The notes under the pieces are model-generated. The model ran no database searches. It was not told where the DNA came from and saw only the letters and a list, made by a program, of their open reading frames with translations. The position numbers and the translations under genes are program-made. DNA of 64,000 bases from Mycobacterium paraense. GTDB lineage: Bacteria; Actinomycetota; Actinomycetes; Mycobacteriales; Mycobacteriaceae. The stretch spans positions 42,174-106,173 of the forward strand of contig NZ_LQPM01000001.1 of NCBI RefSeq assembly GCF_002101815.1, read 5' to 3'. Position 1 is the stretch's first letter. Every line of letters starts with the position of its first letter. Shown here piece after piece: positions 53,960-62,482 of the stretch.

Positions 53960-54775
53960 TCAGTGGCCCTTGGTTGACATTCGGATGCCGATCGCGGTGA
54001 CAACCACGTTCACGACGAACAGCGACATGAACGCGTACACCACCGTCTCGTTGACGGCGTTGCCGACGGCCTTGGCGCCGCCGGACACCGTGAGCCCCCG
54101 ATAGCACGCGACCAATCCGGCGATCAGGCCGAAAAGCGCTGCCTTGACGCACGAAATGATCACCTCGGGCACGCCGGTCAACAGCGTGATGCCCGCGGCG
54201 AAAGCACCGGGGTTGACGTCTTGGACGAACACCGAGAAGACGTAGCCGCCCACGATGCCGATGATGACGACCAGGCTGTTGAGCAGCAGGGCTACCAGGC
54301 CGGCGGCCAGCATGCGCGGGGTCACCAGGCGCTGCACCGGGTTGATGCCCAGCACCTCCATGGCGTCGATCTCCTCGCGGATGGTCCGCGAGCCAAGGTC
54401 CGCGCACATGGCGGTGGAACCGGCGCCCGCGACGATCAGCACGGTCACGAGCGGGCCGACCTGGGTCACCGCTCCGAAAGCGGCGCCGGCCCCGGACAAA
54501 TCCGCGGCGCCCAGTTCGCGCAACAGGATGTTGAGCGTGAAGCTGACCAGGACGGTGAACGGGATGGCCACCAGCAGCGTGGGCGCCAGCGCGACGCGCG
54601 CGATGAACCACGACTGCTCCAGGAACTCACGCCACTGCCAGGGCCGGCGGAACGCGAACTTGATGGCGTCCGCCGACATCGCGAACAGTCCCCCGACCGC
54701 CTCCATGGGCTTGGAGCCCCGGCCAAGTGAGATGCCGCCGGTCCACCGCTCGGGGCCGGCTCGCTTAATCGCCAT
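53960..54775 (-). CDS. yrbEA: YrbEA permease of the Mce transporter
   Basis: A 271-residue MlaE-family permease, first gene of the mce operon. The coupling motif is GSRTIREEIDAMEVLGINPVQRLVTPRM, and the C-terminal helices have YAFMSLFVVNVVVTAIGIRM. The N-terminal 20 residues include WTGGISLGRGSK. It is followed by yrbEB with a 19-bp gap. The 362-bp region upstream must carry the operon's promoter. Confidence 0.93.
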   Translation of the reverse strand: MAIKRAGPERWTGGISLGRGSKPMEAVGGLFAMSADAIKFAFRRPWQWREFLEQSWFIARVALAPTLLVAIPFTVLVSFTLNILLRELGAADLSGAGAAFGAVTQVGPLVTVLIVAGAGSTAMCADLGSRTIREEIDAMEVLGINPVQRLVTPRMLAAGLVALLLNSLVVIIGIVGGYVFSVFVQDVNPGAFAAGITLLTGVPEVIISCVKAALFGLIAGLVACYRGLTVSGGAKAVGNAVNETVVYAFMSLFVVNVVVTAIGIRMSTKGH

Positions 54776-55137
54776 CGAACCGCAGCCCTTCCCACTTTTC
54801 GAGACGGGTAGTCTTGTTCCTCGTCGTCGACTGCTGTAAATTCAGCTCAACCGGCGGCTGCGAACCACCGCCGCTGACGAAGAGATGCGAAGCGGGCAGC
54901 CACATTCCGGCGTTCACCTCCGGCATGGACACCGCTACCACCCTCACACCAGACCTCCGTGTCGCCGCGTGAGTTGGCGCTCCAAAACCAGGGGCCCCAT
55001 GTCTTGAAGCGTCCGGCGATTATGACTCATGCCGCGGCCCGGGGGAACGAAAAGTTTAAAACCGTTATCGGACAGCCCATCGGGCGCAAAGCGCCATTCG
55101 GCTTTGACATTTGACACAGCTCCGGTCCCTGTCGCAC
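54776..55137. other. Non-coding region upstream of the mce operon
   Basis: This 362-bp gap lies between yrbEA and the CoA-transferase gene. I see no copy of the recurrent ATTCTC element and no convincing palindrome. CGGCGG (54852-54857) and CCGCCG (54868-54873) could form a short hairpin. A TTGACATTTGACA direct repeat at 55104-55116 on the plus strand resembles a -35 box but faces away from both neighbours. A small open frame on the minus strand (54944-55183) has no supporting features. Confidence 0.4.
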
Positions 55138-56343
55138 TCAAGTGACCGCGCCGGCCGTCTTGAGTTCGATGATGCGGTCCCAATCGAGCCCGATCTCCAT
55201 CAGGATCTCGTCGGTCTGCTCGGCGAATCCGGGCGCCGGCCCGGTGTGCGGCGCCGCGACATCGAACTGGACCGGGTTGGCGACCAGGTCGAGTTCGCCC
55301 GCGTGAACCAGGTATTCATTGGCGCGGATCTGCGCGTCGTCGACCGCCTGCAACGTGTCCTGCACGGGCGCCCACGGCCCCGCCAGCGTGGCGAAGCGTT
55401 CGCTCCACTCGGCAAGGGTGCGGGTGGCGATCGCCTTGGTCAAGATCTCGACCGCGTCCGCGGTGTTCGCGGCGATGGTCTCGACGGTGGCGAAGCGGGG
55501 ATCGTCGGCCAGCTCGGGCAGGTCGACGTGCCGGCACACGTCCGCCCAGAACTTGGTGGGCTGCATCATCACGAAGGAGATGTAGCGGCCGTCGGAGGTG
55601 GTGTAGAGGCCCACCAACGGATTGTTCGGCGCGCCGTGCACACCCGGCGGCGGCGCCTCCATCCGCTGGCCCAGATGCTTTGTCAGCGCGACCGTATGAC
55701 CCATCGACCACAGGCCGCTGCCCAGTAGCGACACATCGACGACCGACGGTTCACCGGTGCGTTCGCGCTTGAGCAACGCCGCCGCGATGCCGCCGGCGAG
55801 GTTGGTCCCGGAGATGGTGTCGCCGTAGGCCGGTCCGGGCGGCGCGATCATGCCGGGCATGCCGGCCGGGGTGATGGTCGCGGCGGTGCCGGCCCGGCAC
55901 CAGAACGCGGTCATGTCGTAGCCGCCCTTCTCCGACTCGGCGCCGCGGGGGCCGAGCGCGCTGCCGCGGGCGTAGACGATGTTCGGGTTGACCGTACGAA
56001 TGTCGTCGACGTCGATGCCGAACTTCTTCCGGTGAGCGGGAAGGAAGCTCGTGAGGAAAACGTCGGACCGCCGGGCCAGCTCGTAGAGCACCTCCTTGCC
56101 CTCGGGCACCGACATGTCCAGCCCGATGCTGCGCTTGCCCCGATTGGCGTGCTCGATGTTGGGGTTCGGGTCGCCTTCGACGCGTAGCATGCCGGTCTGC
56201 CGGAGCCCGCGCTGCGGGTCGCCGGTCACGGCGTGCTCGACCTTGACCACGTCGGCTCCCCACTCGGCCAGCACCGCGCCCGCCGACGGGACGAAGCCGT
56301 ACATGGCGACCTCCAGGACCCGGATGCCCTCCAGCGGCCTCAT
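55138..56343 (-). CDS. CoA-transferase family III (CaiB/BaiF) protein
   Basis: A 401-residue family-III CoA-transferase. It begins PLEGIRVLEVAMYGFVPSAGAVLAEWGADVVKVEH, and has NRGKRSIGLDMSVPEGKEVLYELARRSDVFLTSFLP and the central GGYDMTAFWCRAGTA, where Asp aligns with the catalytic carboxylate of the family. It would move CoA between acids or racemise a methyl branch. Its start overlaps the aldehyde dehydrogenase stop by four bases, so an acid made by that enzyme may be its substrate; this is inference. Confidence 0.88.
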   Translation of the reverse strand: MRPLEGIRVLEVAMYGFVPSAGAVLAEWGADVVKVEHAVTGDPQRGLRQTGMLRVEGDPNPNIEHANRGKRSIGLDMSVPEGKEVLYELARRSDVFLTSFLPAHRKKFGIDVDDIRTVNPNIVYARGSALGPRGAESEKGGYDMTAFWCRAGTAATITPAGMPGMIAPPGPAYGDTISGTNLAGGIAAALLKRERTGEPSVVDVSLLGSGLWSMGHTVALTKHLGQRMEAPPPGVHGAPNNPLVGLYTTSDGRYISFVMMQPTKFWADVCRHVDLPELADDPRFATVETIAANTADAVEILTKAIATRTLAEWSERFATLAGPWAPVQDTLQAVDDAQIRANEYLVHAGELDLVANPVQFDVAAPHTGPAPGFAEQTDEILMEIGLDWDRIIELKTAGAVT

Positions 56344-57869
56344 GCCGAAGCCCCCACGGCCGGCACGGCGATCGTCTTCCGCTCCAGGAATTCTTCGAGC
56401 CCGGCGACGCCCATTTCGCGGCCGATGCCGGACTGCTTGAAGCCCCCGAACGGGCTGTCGGCCCCGAAGTAGTTGCCGCCATTGACGGAAAACGATCCGG
56501 CCCGGATCCGGCGCGCGACCGCCAGCGCGCGGTCCTGGTCGCGGCTGAACACCGCGCCGGCCAGCCCGTAGATGGAGTTGTTGGCGATGCGGACCGCGTC
56601 GTCGTCGTCGTCGAATGCGATGACGACCAGCACCGGCCCGAAGACCTCCTCCTGGGCGATCTCGCTGTCGGGATCGACGTTGGTGAGCAACGTGGGCGCA
56701 TAGAAGTAGCCGGGATCCAACCGCTCGCCGCCGGTGACCAGGGTCGCCCCGGCGGCGACGGCGCGCTGCACCATGCCGTCGACCTTGTCGCGCTGACGCT
56801 CGTTGATCAGCGGCCCCATGAACGTCTTCGGATCAGCCGGGTCCCCGTGGCGCACCTTGGCGAAGTTCTGCGCGATCAGCTCCACGATCTCGTCGTGGTG
56901 CGACCTGGGCACCAGCAGCCGCGACGTCAGCGCGCAGCCCTGGCCGGCGTGGGTCACCATGCTGAAGGCCGCGAACATCGCGGCGCCGGCGAAGTCGGCG
57001 TCGTCGAGCATGATCACGGCCGACTTGCCGCCCAACTCCAGGAAGACGCGTTTCACCGTCTCGCTGGCGGCGGCCATGATCCGGCGGCCGACCGCCGTCG
57101 ACCCCGTGAAGGTGACCACGTCGACATCGGGGCTCGTGGTCAGCGCGGCCCCGACGGCGGCGTCCGACGAGGTGAGCACGTTCACCACGCCCGGTGGGAT
57201 ATCAGTGTGGTTGGCGATCAACTCGCCGAGGGCCAGCGTGACGAGCGGGGTGTCCGGCGCGCCCTTGAGCACCACGGTGCAGCCGGCGGCCAGCGCCGGG
57301 GCCAGCTTGGCCAGCGCGAGCTGGTTCGGATAGTTGTAGGCGATGATCGCGCCCACCACCCCGGCGGCTTCCTTCTCCACCCAACGGTGATGGCGCATCC
57401 CCCGCGACTCGACCTCGCCGAGGTCTTCCGAGAACTGATACGCGGGGAGCAGGTCGGCGTAGAAACGCACGATCTTGATCGGGTCGTCGAGTTGAGCGCC
57501 CTGGGTGAGCGCACGGGTGGCGCCGACCTCGGCAATGGTCAACTCGCGAAGCTCCTCGGCATGGTCGACTAGCGCCCGGTGCAACTGGTCGAGGCAGCGC
57601 GCCCGCAGCGCGACGTCGGTCGACCAGCTCGTGGTGTCGAAGGCACGGCGGGCCGCGGCGATGGCCGCTTCGGCCTGCTCGACGCCGGCGTCGGGAGCGT
57701 GCCCGACGACGGCGCCGGTGGCGGGGTTGATCGAGGGGAAGCTCTGGTGGGTGGTCACGAGCCGGCCGTCGATCAGCAGCCGGCGGTCGACCGGTGACTC
57801 GGGCGCGGCGTCCGCGATGGTCACTGAGGTGGTCCCCAAGGCGGTGTCAGCCGTGTCCTGCACTGGCAT
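56340..57869 (-). CDS. Aldehyde dehydrogenase (NAD(P)+-dependent)
   Basis: A 509-residue ALDH-superfamily enzyme. The catalytic Cys312 is in HAGQGCALTSR, the general-base Glu278 in FLELGGKSAV, and the cofactor loop is VTFTGSTAVGRRI (252-264). The C-terminal EEVFGPVLVVI and SPFGGFKQSGIGREMG motifs are intact. It oxidises an aldehyde to an acid. It is first in a two-gene operon with the CoA-transferase and diverges from the SDR-ferredoxin-P450 operon. Confidence 0.93.
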   Translation of the reverse strand: MPVQDTADTALGTTSVTIADAAPESPVDRRLLIDGRLVTTHQSFPSINPATGAVVGHAPDAGVEQAEAAIAAARRAFDTTSWSTDVALRARCLDQLHRALVDHAEELRELTIAEVGATRALTQGAQLDDPIKIVRFYADLLPAYQFSEDLGEVESRGMRHHRWVEKEAAGVVGAIIAYNYPNQLALAKLAPALAAGCTVVLKGAPDTPLVTLALGELIANHTDIPPGVVNVLTSSDAAVGAALTTSPDVDVVTFTGSTAVGRRIMAAASETVKRVFLELGGKSAVIMLDDADFAGAAMFAAFSMVTHAGQGCALTSRLLVPRSHHDEIVELIAQNFAKVRHGDPADPKTFMGPLINERQRDKVDGMVQRAVAAGATLVTGGERLDPGYFYAPTLLTNVDPDSEIAQEEVFGPVLVVIAFDDDDDAVRIANNSIYGLAGAVFSRDQDRALAVARRIRAGSFSVNGGNYFGADSPFGGFKQSGIGREMGVAGLEEFLERKTIAVPAVGASA

Positions 57870-58174
57870 CCCTACTTCCCTCTGCTTCGGGTCTGTGTGG
57901 TGACGGTCACGATAATTTGATTCTCGTCTCCGGCGAATCTTACATTCGGGTCTCGATAATTCAAGAAACTCTCAGGAACGGCACGGGGCCGCCAACCAGC
58001 GGCGTTATTGCTCAGGTGTCGAGGTGGGCGCCCTCTCGCTGCAGGCCGAATGTGGTTTTAGACCTGTGTTGCATGGCGCTCCGCGGCGAGAGTAAGGTTC
58101 TCATAATTGCAAGGGAGATTCTTTGTGACTGAAACGGCCGCATACGGAGTCGGGGCTAGCTTGGTGTCGGGAAC
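57870..58174. promoter_or_regulatory. Divergent promoter region with two ATTCTC elements
   Basis: The 305-bp region between the aldehyde dehydrogenase and the first SDR contains GATAATTTGATTCTC (57911-57925) and GAGAGTAAGGTTCTC (58088-58102), both copies of the recurrent 15-bp element. A third short palindrome, CGAAT-N5-ATTCG, lies at 57934-57948. The first site is 42 bp before the ALDH start and the second 73 bp before the SDR start, so each may serve one direction. Confidence 0.55.
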
Positions 58175-58876
58175 GTGAAGACCGCCGTTGTCACCGGTGG
58201 CGGGTCCGGCATCGGTCAAGCGGTCGCGCAACGGCTGCGCGCCGACGGTCTTGACGTCGCCACGATCGACCTCAAACCGTCGGAAACCGAGTTGGCTTTC
58301 ACCGCCGACGTCACCGATCGCTCGCAGGTGGATGCCGCGCTGGCCGCGATCCGCGCCCAACTCGGGCCGGTGACCGTTCTGGTCAACGCGGCGGGCCTGG
58401 ACGGCTTCAAACGCTTCGCCAACATCACCTTCGAGGACTGGCAGCGGGTGATCGACGTCAACCTCAACGGCGTCTTCCACACGATTCAGGCGGTGCTGCC
58501 CGACATGGTCGAGGCCGGATGGGGGCGGATCGTCAACATCTCGTCGTCGAGCACGCATTCGGGCGCTCCCTACATGAGCCACTACGTGGCGGCCAAGTCC
58601 GCGGTCAACGGCCTGACCAAGTCGCTCGCGCTCGAATACGGGCCCAACGGCATCACCGTCAACGCCGTGCCGCCGGGATTCATCGACACCCCGATGTTGC
58701 GCACCGCCGAACAAAACGGGTTCCTCGGCAACGTCGAGGAGACCATCGCCCGGACCCCGGTGCGCCGGATGGGCAAGCCGGAAGACATCGCGGCGGCGTG
58801 TGCCTTCCTGATCTCCGAGGAGGCCGGCTACATCACCGGTCAAATATTGGGCGTCAACGGCGGCCGCAACACCTGA
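58175..58876 (+). CDS. Short-chain dehydrogenase/reductase (FabG-like)
   Basis: A 233-residue classical SDR. The nucleotide motif is TGGGSGIG (7-14), the NAAG motif is at 71-74, and the catalytic Ser with Y137-x3-K141 is present (NISSSSTHSG, HYVAAK). Acidic residues after the second strand (IDLKPSE) favour NAD. It starts at GTG 58175 and is first in the operon SDR-SDR-ferredoxin-P450. Confidence 0.9.
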   Translation: MKTAVVTGGGSGIGQAVAQRLRADGLDVATIDLKPSETELAFTADVTDRSQVDAALAAIRAQLGPVTVLVNAAGLDGFKRFANITFEDWQRVIDVNLNGVFHTIQAVLPDMVEAGWGRIVNISSSSTHSGAPYMSHYVAAKSAVNGLTKSLALEYGPNGITVNAVPPGFIDTPMLRTAEQNGFLGNVEETIARTPVRRMGKPEDIAAACAFLISEEAGYITGQILGVNGGRNT

Positions 58877-58899
58877 GCATCGACGGCAGAGGAGAGACA

Positions 58900-59775
58900 G
58901 TGGCAGAGGGCGCACCGGGGCGCGTCAAGGGCAAGGTCGCCTTCGTCACCGGCGCGGCGCGCGGTCAGGGGCGTAGCCACGCCGTGCGCCTCGCCGAGGA
59001 AGGCGCGGACATCATCGCCGTCGACCTGTGCCGTGACATCGAGACCATCGGTTATCCGATGGCCGCGCCGGAGGACCTCGACGAAACCGCCCGGCTCATC
59101 GAGAAAACCGGCCAAGCCGCCGTGATCGCCCGGGCCGACGTGCGCGATGCCGCGCAACTTCGGGCCGCGCTGGAGGATGGGGTCGGCCAGTTGGGCGGGC
59201 TGGACATCGTCGTCGCCCAAGCCGGCGTCGCCGGCATGAAGGGCGCGCCGCCGCTGCAGGCGTGGTGCGACGTCATCAACACCAATCTGATCGGCACCAT
59301 CAACGCGATTCAGGTCGCGCTGCCGCACCTGCGCGCCGGCGCCTCGATCATCGCCACCGGATCCACCGCCGCCCTGATGGACACCGCCAAGAAGGACAAC
59401 CCCGGCAACGACCCGGGCGGGATGGCCTACATCCACTCGAAGCGGGCGCTGTCGCATTACGTCCACGACCTGGCAACCGAACTCGCGCCCTTGGGAATTC
59501 GGGCCAACGTCATCCATCCGACCAACACGAACACCCCGATGCTGCAAAGCGAGCCGATGTACCGCTCGTTCCGGCCGGACCTCGAACACCCGACGCGGGC
59601 CGACGCCGAGCCGGTTTTCGGCGTGCAGCAGGCGATGAAGATCCCCTACGTCGAACCCGAGGACATCAGTAATGCCGTCTTGTGGTTGGCCTCCGAGGAG
59701 GCCAGGTACGTGACCGGCGTGCAGCTGCGCGTCGACGCCGGCGGCTACCTCAAGTGGTACGACCACGACAACTGA
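58900..59775 (+). CDS. Mycofactocin-coupled SDR-family oxidoreductase
   Basis: A 291-residue SDR. GAARGQG (18-24) replaces the usual GxxxGIG, and an insertion of about 30 residues after VDLC (42-45; DIETIGYPMAAPEDLDETARLIEKTG) marks the mycofactocin-dependent class related to carveol dehydrogenase, which keeps NAD bound and passes electrons to the peptide cofactor mycofactocin. The catalytic pair is Y177-x3-K181. It starts at GTG 58900 after GGAGAG. It may oxidise an alcohol formed by the P450. Confidence 0.88.
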   Translation: MAEGAPGRVKGKVAFVTGAARGQGRSHAVRLAEEGADIIAVDLCRDIETIGYPMAAPEDLDETARLIEKTGQAAVIARADVRDAAQLRAALEDGVGQLGGLDIVVAQAGVAGMKGAPPLQAWCDVINTNLIGTINAIQVALPHLRAGASIIATGSTAALMDTAKKDNPGNDPGGMAYIHSKRALSHYVHDLATELAPLGIRANVIHPTNTNTPMLQSEPMYRSFRPDLEHPTRADAEPVFGVQQAMKIPYVEPEDISNAVLWLASEEARYVTGVQLRVDAGGYLKWYDHDN

Positions 59776-59802
59776 GCCACAGAAGATTTCGAAGGAGACA
59801 CC

Positions 59803-60003
59803 GTGAAGGTCTGGGTTGATCCGGAACGCTGCCAGGGCCACACCCTCTGCTCGATGATCGCTCCGGATTCCTTCCAGCTCAGCGACATCGACGGCAGTTC
59901 GTCGGCGGTCGACGAGGTGGTGCCGGCCGACAAGGAGGACCAGGTCCGCGAGGCCGCCCACTCCTGTCCGGAGCAGGCCATCATCATCACGGATGAAACG
60001 TAA
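59803..60003 (+). CDS. [3Fe-4S]-type ferredoxin
   Basis: A 66-residue acidic ferredoxin. Three cysteines (Cys10, Cys16 and Cys55, the last in HSCPEQAI) with no fourth ligand, where His13 occupies the usual position, give a [3Fe-4S] cluster, as in mycobacterial P450 redox partners. It starts at GTG 59803. The P450 gene begins 14 bp later, so it is very probably the dedicated electron donor. Confidence 0.92.
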   Translation: MKVWVDPERCQGHTLCSMIAPDSFQLSDIDGSSSAVDEVVPADKEDQVREAAHSCPEQAIIITDET

Positions 60004-60017
60004 AGGGAGACAGTGCC

Positions 60018-61394
60018 TTGAGTGTCGACGACAGCGTTGATGACCAAGTCAGCGACAGCGACCGTCAGCGGTACCGGTATCACTTCGATCGGCACTCCGC
60101 GGAGTATCGCTCGCGGTTCAAGGACATCACCGAGGAGATGCACGCCCGGTGCCCGATGGCCTGGAGTGACACCTACGGCGGCCACTGGGTGGCGGCCGGC
60201 AGCCACGAGGTCTTCGAGCTCGCCCGCTGCCCGGCGGTCTCCAACGATCACGACGTCAACAACGAGCGCCGCGGCTACAAAGGCATTTCGATCCCGACCG
60301 CCAGCCGCATCAACGGCATCCGGGGCGGCATCCTGGAGATGGACAACCCCGAGCACAAGACCTACCGCTCCGTGCTCAACCCCTACCTTTCGCCCGCCGC
60401 GGTCAAGCGCTGGGAGCCGTTCATCGACGACGTGACGCGCGCCTGCCTCGACGAGAAGATCGAGGAAGGCCGCATCGACTTCGTCGACGACCTCGCGAAC
60501 ATCGTGCCGGCGGTGCTGACGCTGGCGATGATGGGCATCCCGCTGAAGAACTGGCAGATGTACAGCGAGCCAACACATGCCGCGGTGTACACCCCGGAGC
60601 ACTCCCCGGACATCCAACGGGTCACCGAGATGCACCGGCAGATGGGGATCGACCTGATCAACAACATGATCGAGATCCGCAACAATCCGCGGCCCGGCCT
60701 GGTCAATGCCCTGCTCGAAATGCGGATCGACGGGGAGCCCGCGCCCGATCTGGAAATCATCGGCAATCTCGGGCTGATCATCGGCGGCGGGTTCGACACC
60801 ACCACGGCGCTGACCGCCCATTCGCTGGAATGGCTTTCGGAGAACCCCGACAAGCGGGAGCTGCTCAGCAAGCAACGCGAAACGCTGCTCGACCCCGCGA
60901 CCGAAGAGTTTCTTCGTTACTTCACCCCGGCACCGGGCGATGGCCGGACCTTCTCCGATGACGTCGAGCTCGACGGCATCAAGTTCAAAGAGGGTGAGCG
61001 GCTGTGGATTTCGTGGGCCATGGCCAACCGCGACCCGGCGGTGTTCCACGATCCGGACGAGATCGTCCTCGACCGCAAAGGCAACCGGCACTTCAGCTTT
61101 GGGCTGGGGCTGCACCGCTGCGCCGGATCAAACGTGGCGCGCACCGTGTTCAAGTCCATGCTCACGGCGGTTCTCGACCGGATGCCCGACTACCGGTGCG
61201 ACCCCGAGGGCACCGTCCACTACGAGACGATCGGCGTCATCCAGGGCATGCGCAAGCTGCCGGCCACTTTCACGCCCGGCAAGAGGCTCGGCGCGAGCCT
61301 CGACGAGACGCTCGACAAACTGCAGCGCGTCTGCGACGAGCAGGAGCTGGCCCGCCCGATCACCGAACGCAAGGAAGCCGCCGTCATCGACTAG
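60018..61394 (+). CDS. Cytochrome P450 with adjacent ferredoxin
   Basis: A 458-residue class-I P450. The I-helix has GGGFDTTT (256-263), where Phe replaces the common acidic residue; ExxR is at 297-300; and the heme Cys368 lies in FSFGLGLHRCAG. The start codon appears to be TTG 60018, about nine bases after AAAGGGA; no in-frame ATG or GTG fits nearby. It probably hydroxylates a hydrophobic substrate whose product is oxidised by the SDRs and the divergent aldehyde dehydrogenase. Confidence 0.92.
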   Translation: MSVDDSVDDQVSDSDRQRYRYHFDRHSAEYRSRFKDITEEMHARCPMAWSDTYGGHWVAAGSHEVFELARCPAVSNDHDVNNERRGYKGISIPTASRINGIRGGILEMDNPEHKTYRSVLNPYLSPAAVKRWEPFIDDVTRACLDEKIEEGRIDFVDDLANIVPAVLTLAMMGIPLKNWQMYSEPTHAAVYTPEHSPDIQRVTEMHRQMGIDLINNMIEIRNNPRPGLVNALLEMRIDGEPAPDLEIIGNLGLIIGGGFDTTTALTAHSLEWLSENPDKRELLSKQRETLLDPATEEFLRYFTPAPGDGRTFSDDVELDGIKFKEGERLWISWAMANRDPAVFHDPDEIVLDRKGNRHFSFGLGLHRCAGSNVARTVFKSMLTAVLDRMPDYRCDPEGTVHYETIGVIQGMRKLPATFTPGKRLGASLDETLDKLQRVCDEQELARPITERKEAAVID

Positions 61395-61406
61395 CCGGCT
61401 GACCGG

Positions 61407-62306
61407 TCATGGTTGAAAAACGATGTTGACCAAATAGGTGCCGATAGCCGTCGCGTCGAGCATGTTGCCGATGGCGACGGCGGAGTCAAGGGTGCCGACG
61501 AAGGTCGGGCTGGATCCGGCAACGGCGGTGCTGCCAGTGCCACCGGCGATTGCGGTATCGAAAAAGCCGGGGACGGAACCGGTGCCGCCGGCAATCGCGG
61601 TGCTGCCCGTGCCCATGGCCTGGGCAGTGTCATTGCTGCCGTTGAGGGCGTAGGCGCTGGTGTAGGCGCCGAGGGCGTTGGCGGTCTGGAGGTTGCCGTT
61701 CTGCGCATACGCCGAGCTGTTGGTGCCGAGAGCGCTGGCCTGGTTGAGGTAGCCCTGGTTCGCGATGGCCATGCTGTTGGTGCCAGTGGCGGTGGCGAGG
61801 TTCAGCGTGCTGGCCTGCGCGAGGCTGTTGGCGCCGAAGGCGAACGCGTCAGAAAATCCGGCGGCCCGCGCGGTGCTATCGGCGCCGAGGGCCACCGCAA
61901 TGCCCCACGTCGAAGCATCTGTGCTGGCGGTCGCGCTGCCTAACCGAAGCAACGTGAACCCACCGACCGAGACGGCCGCGTTAGGGACGGGCAGCGCCTG
62001 CGCAACGGCCCGCAACGGCCCCGCGCCGGCGGCCTCGGCGCCCGCGTACGCCCCGGCCCCCGCGTTGAGCGCCTGCACAAACTGGGAATGAAACGCCGCC
62101 GCCTGGGCGCCCAGCGCCTGAAACGCCGTGCCGTGACTGGAAAACAGCGACGCGACGGCCGCCGACACCTCATCGCCAGCGGCCGCGATCACCCTGGTGG
62201 TCGCAGCCGCGGCCGCGCCGGTGGCCTCGCTGAGCGACGAACCGATACCCGCCACATCCGCCGCCGCCGCTCCCAACATGTCCGGCGCTGCAACCACATA
62301 CGACAT
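61407..62306 (-). CDS. PE-family protein with beta-roll-like Ala/Gly/Ser repeats
   Basis: A 299-residue protein. Residues 1-95 form a PE domain (MSYVVAAPDMLGAAAADVAGIGSSLSEA..., with a YAGAEAAG segment near 87-94 for ESX export). From about 136 to 265 it is built of short repeats of the form A-x-A-x-G-x-x-S-x-A-x-A (ALGTNSSAYAQNG, ALGAYTSAYALNG, AMGTGSTAIAG), unlike PGRS GGxGG. The pattern resembles the left-handed beta-roll of YadA-type adhesin heads. A short hydrophobic end (YLVNIVFQP) closes the protein. It converges with the P450. Confidence 0.8.
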   Translation of the reverse strand: MSYVVAAPDMLGAAAADVAGIGSSLSEATGAAAAATTRVIAAAGDEVSAAVASLFSSHGTAFQALGAQAAAFHSQFVQALNAGAGAYAGAEAAGAGPLRAVAQALPVPNAAVSVGGFTLLRLGSATASTDASTWGIAVALGADSTARAAGFSDAFAFGANSLAQASTLNLATATGTNSMAIANQGYLNQASALGTNSSAYAQNGNLQTANALGAYTSAYALNGSNDTAQAMGTGSTAIAGGTGSVPGFFDTAIAGGTGSTAVAGSSPTFVGTLDSAVAIGNMLDATAIGTYLVNIVFQP

Positions 62307-62393
62307 CGCTGACCTCCGACCCCAGTCATCGACCTGACACAGGAGCGTACCCGCGCTGCCGCCCGATATTTCGGCGTTTTGCAGGTCCGCGGG

Positions 62394-62411
62394 CTCCAAG
62401 AATCCTTGGAG
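62394..62411. promoter_or_regulatory. Inverted repeat in the PE-esterase divergent region
   Basis: CTCCAAG (62394-62400) and CTTGGAG (62405-62411) form a perfect 7-bp inverted repeat around AATC. It lies 88 bp before the PE start and 72 bp before the esterase start, and could be an operator for either. Confidence 0.4.
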
Positions 62412-62482
62412 GCTTCGTAGAGGCCGGCATTCGACCCTTCTCTCAGCACGCGACTCGCCAGCCGCTGGGAGGAGGAATCACA

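Noticed and set aside
54944..55183. A 79-codon frame upstream of the mce operon
   Set aside because: No ribosome site, signal or family pattern; it overlaps the end of the CoA-transferase gene.
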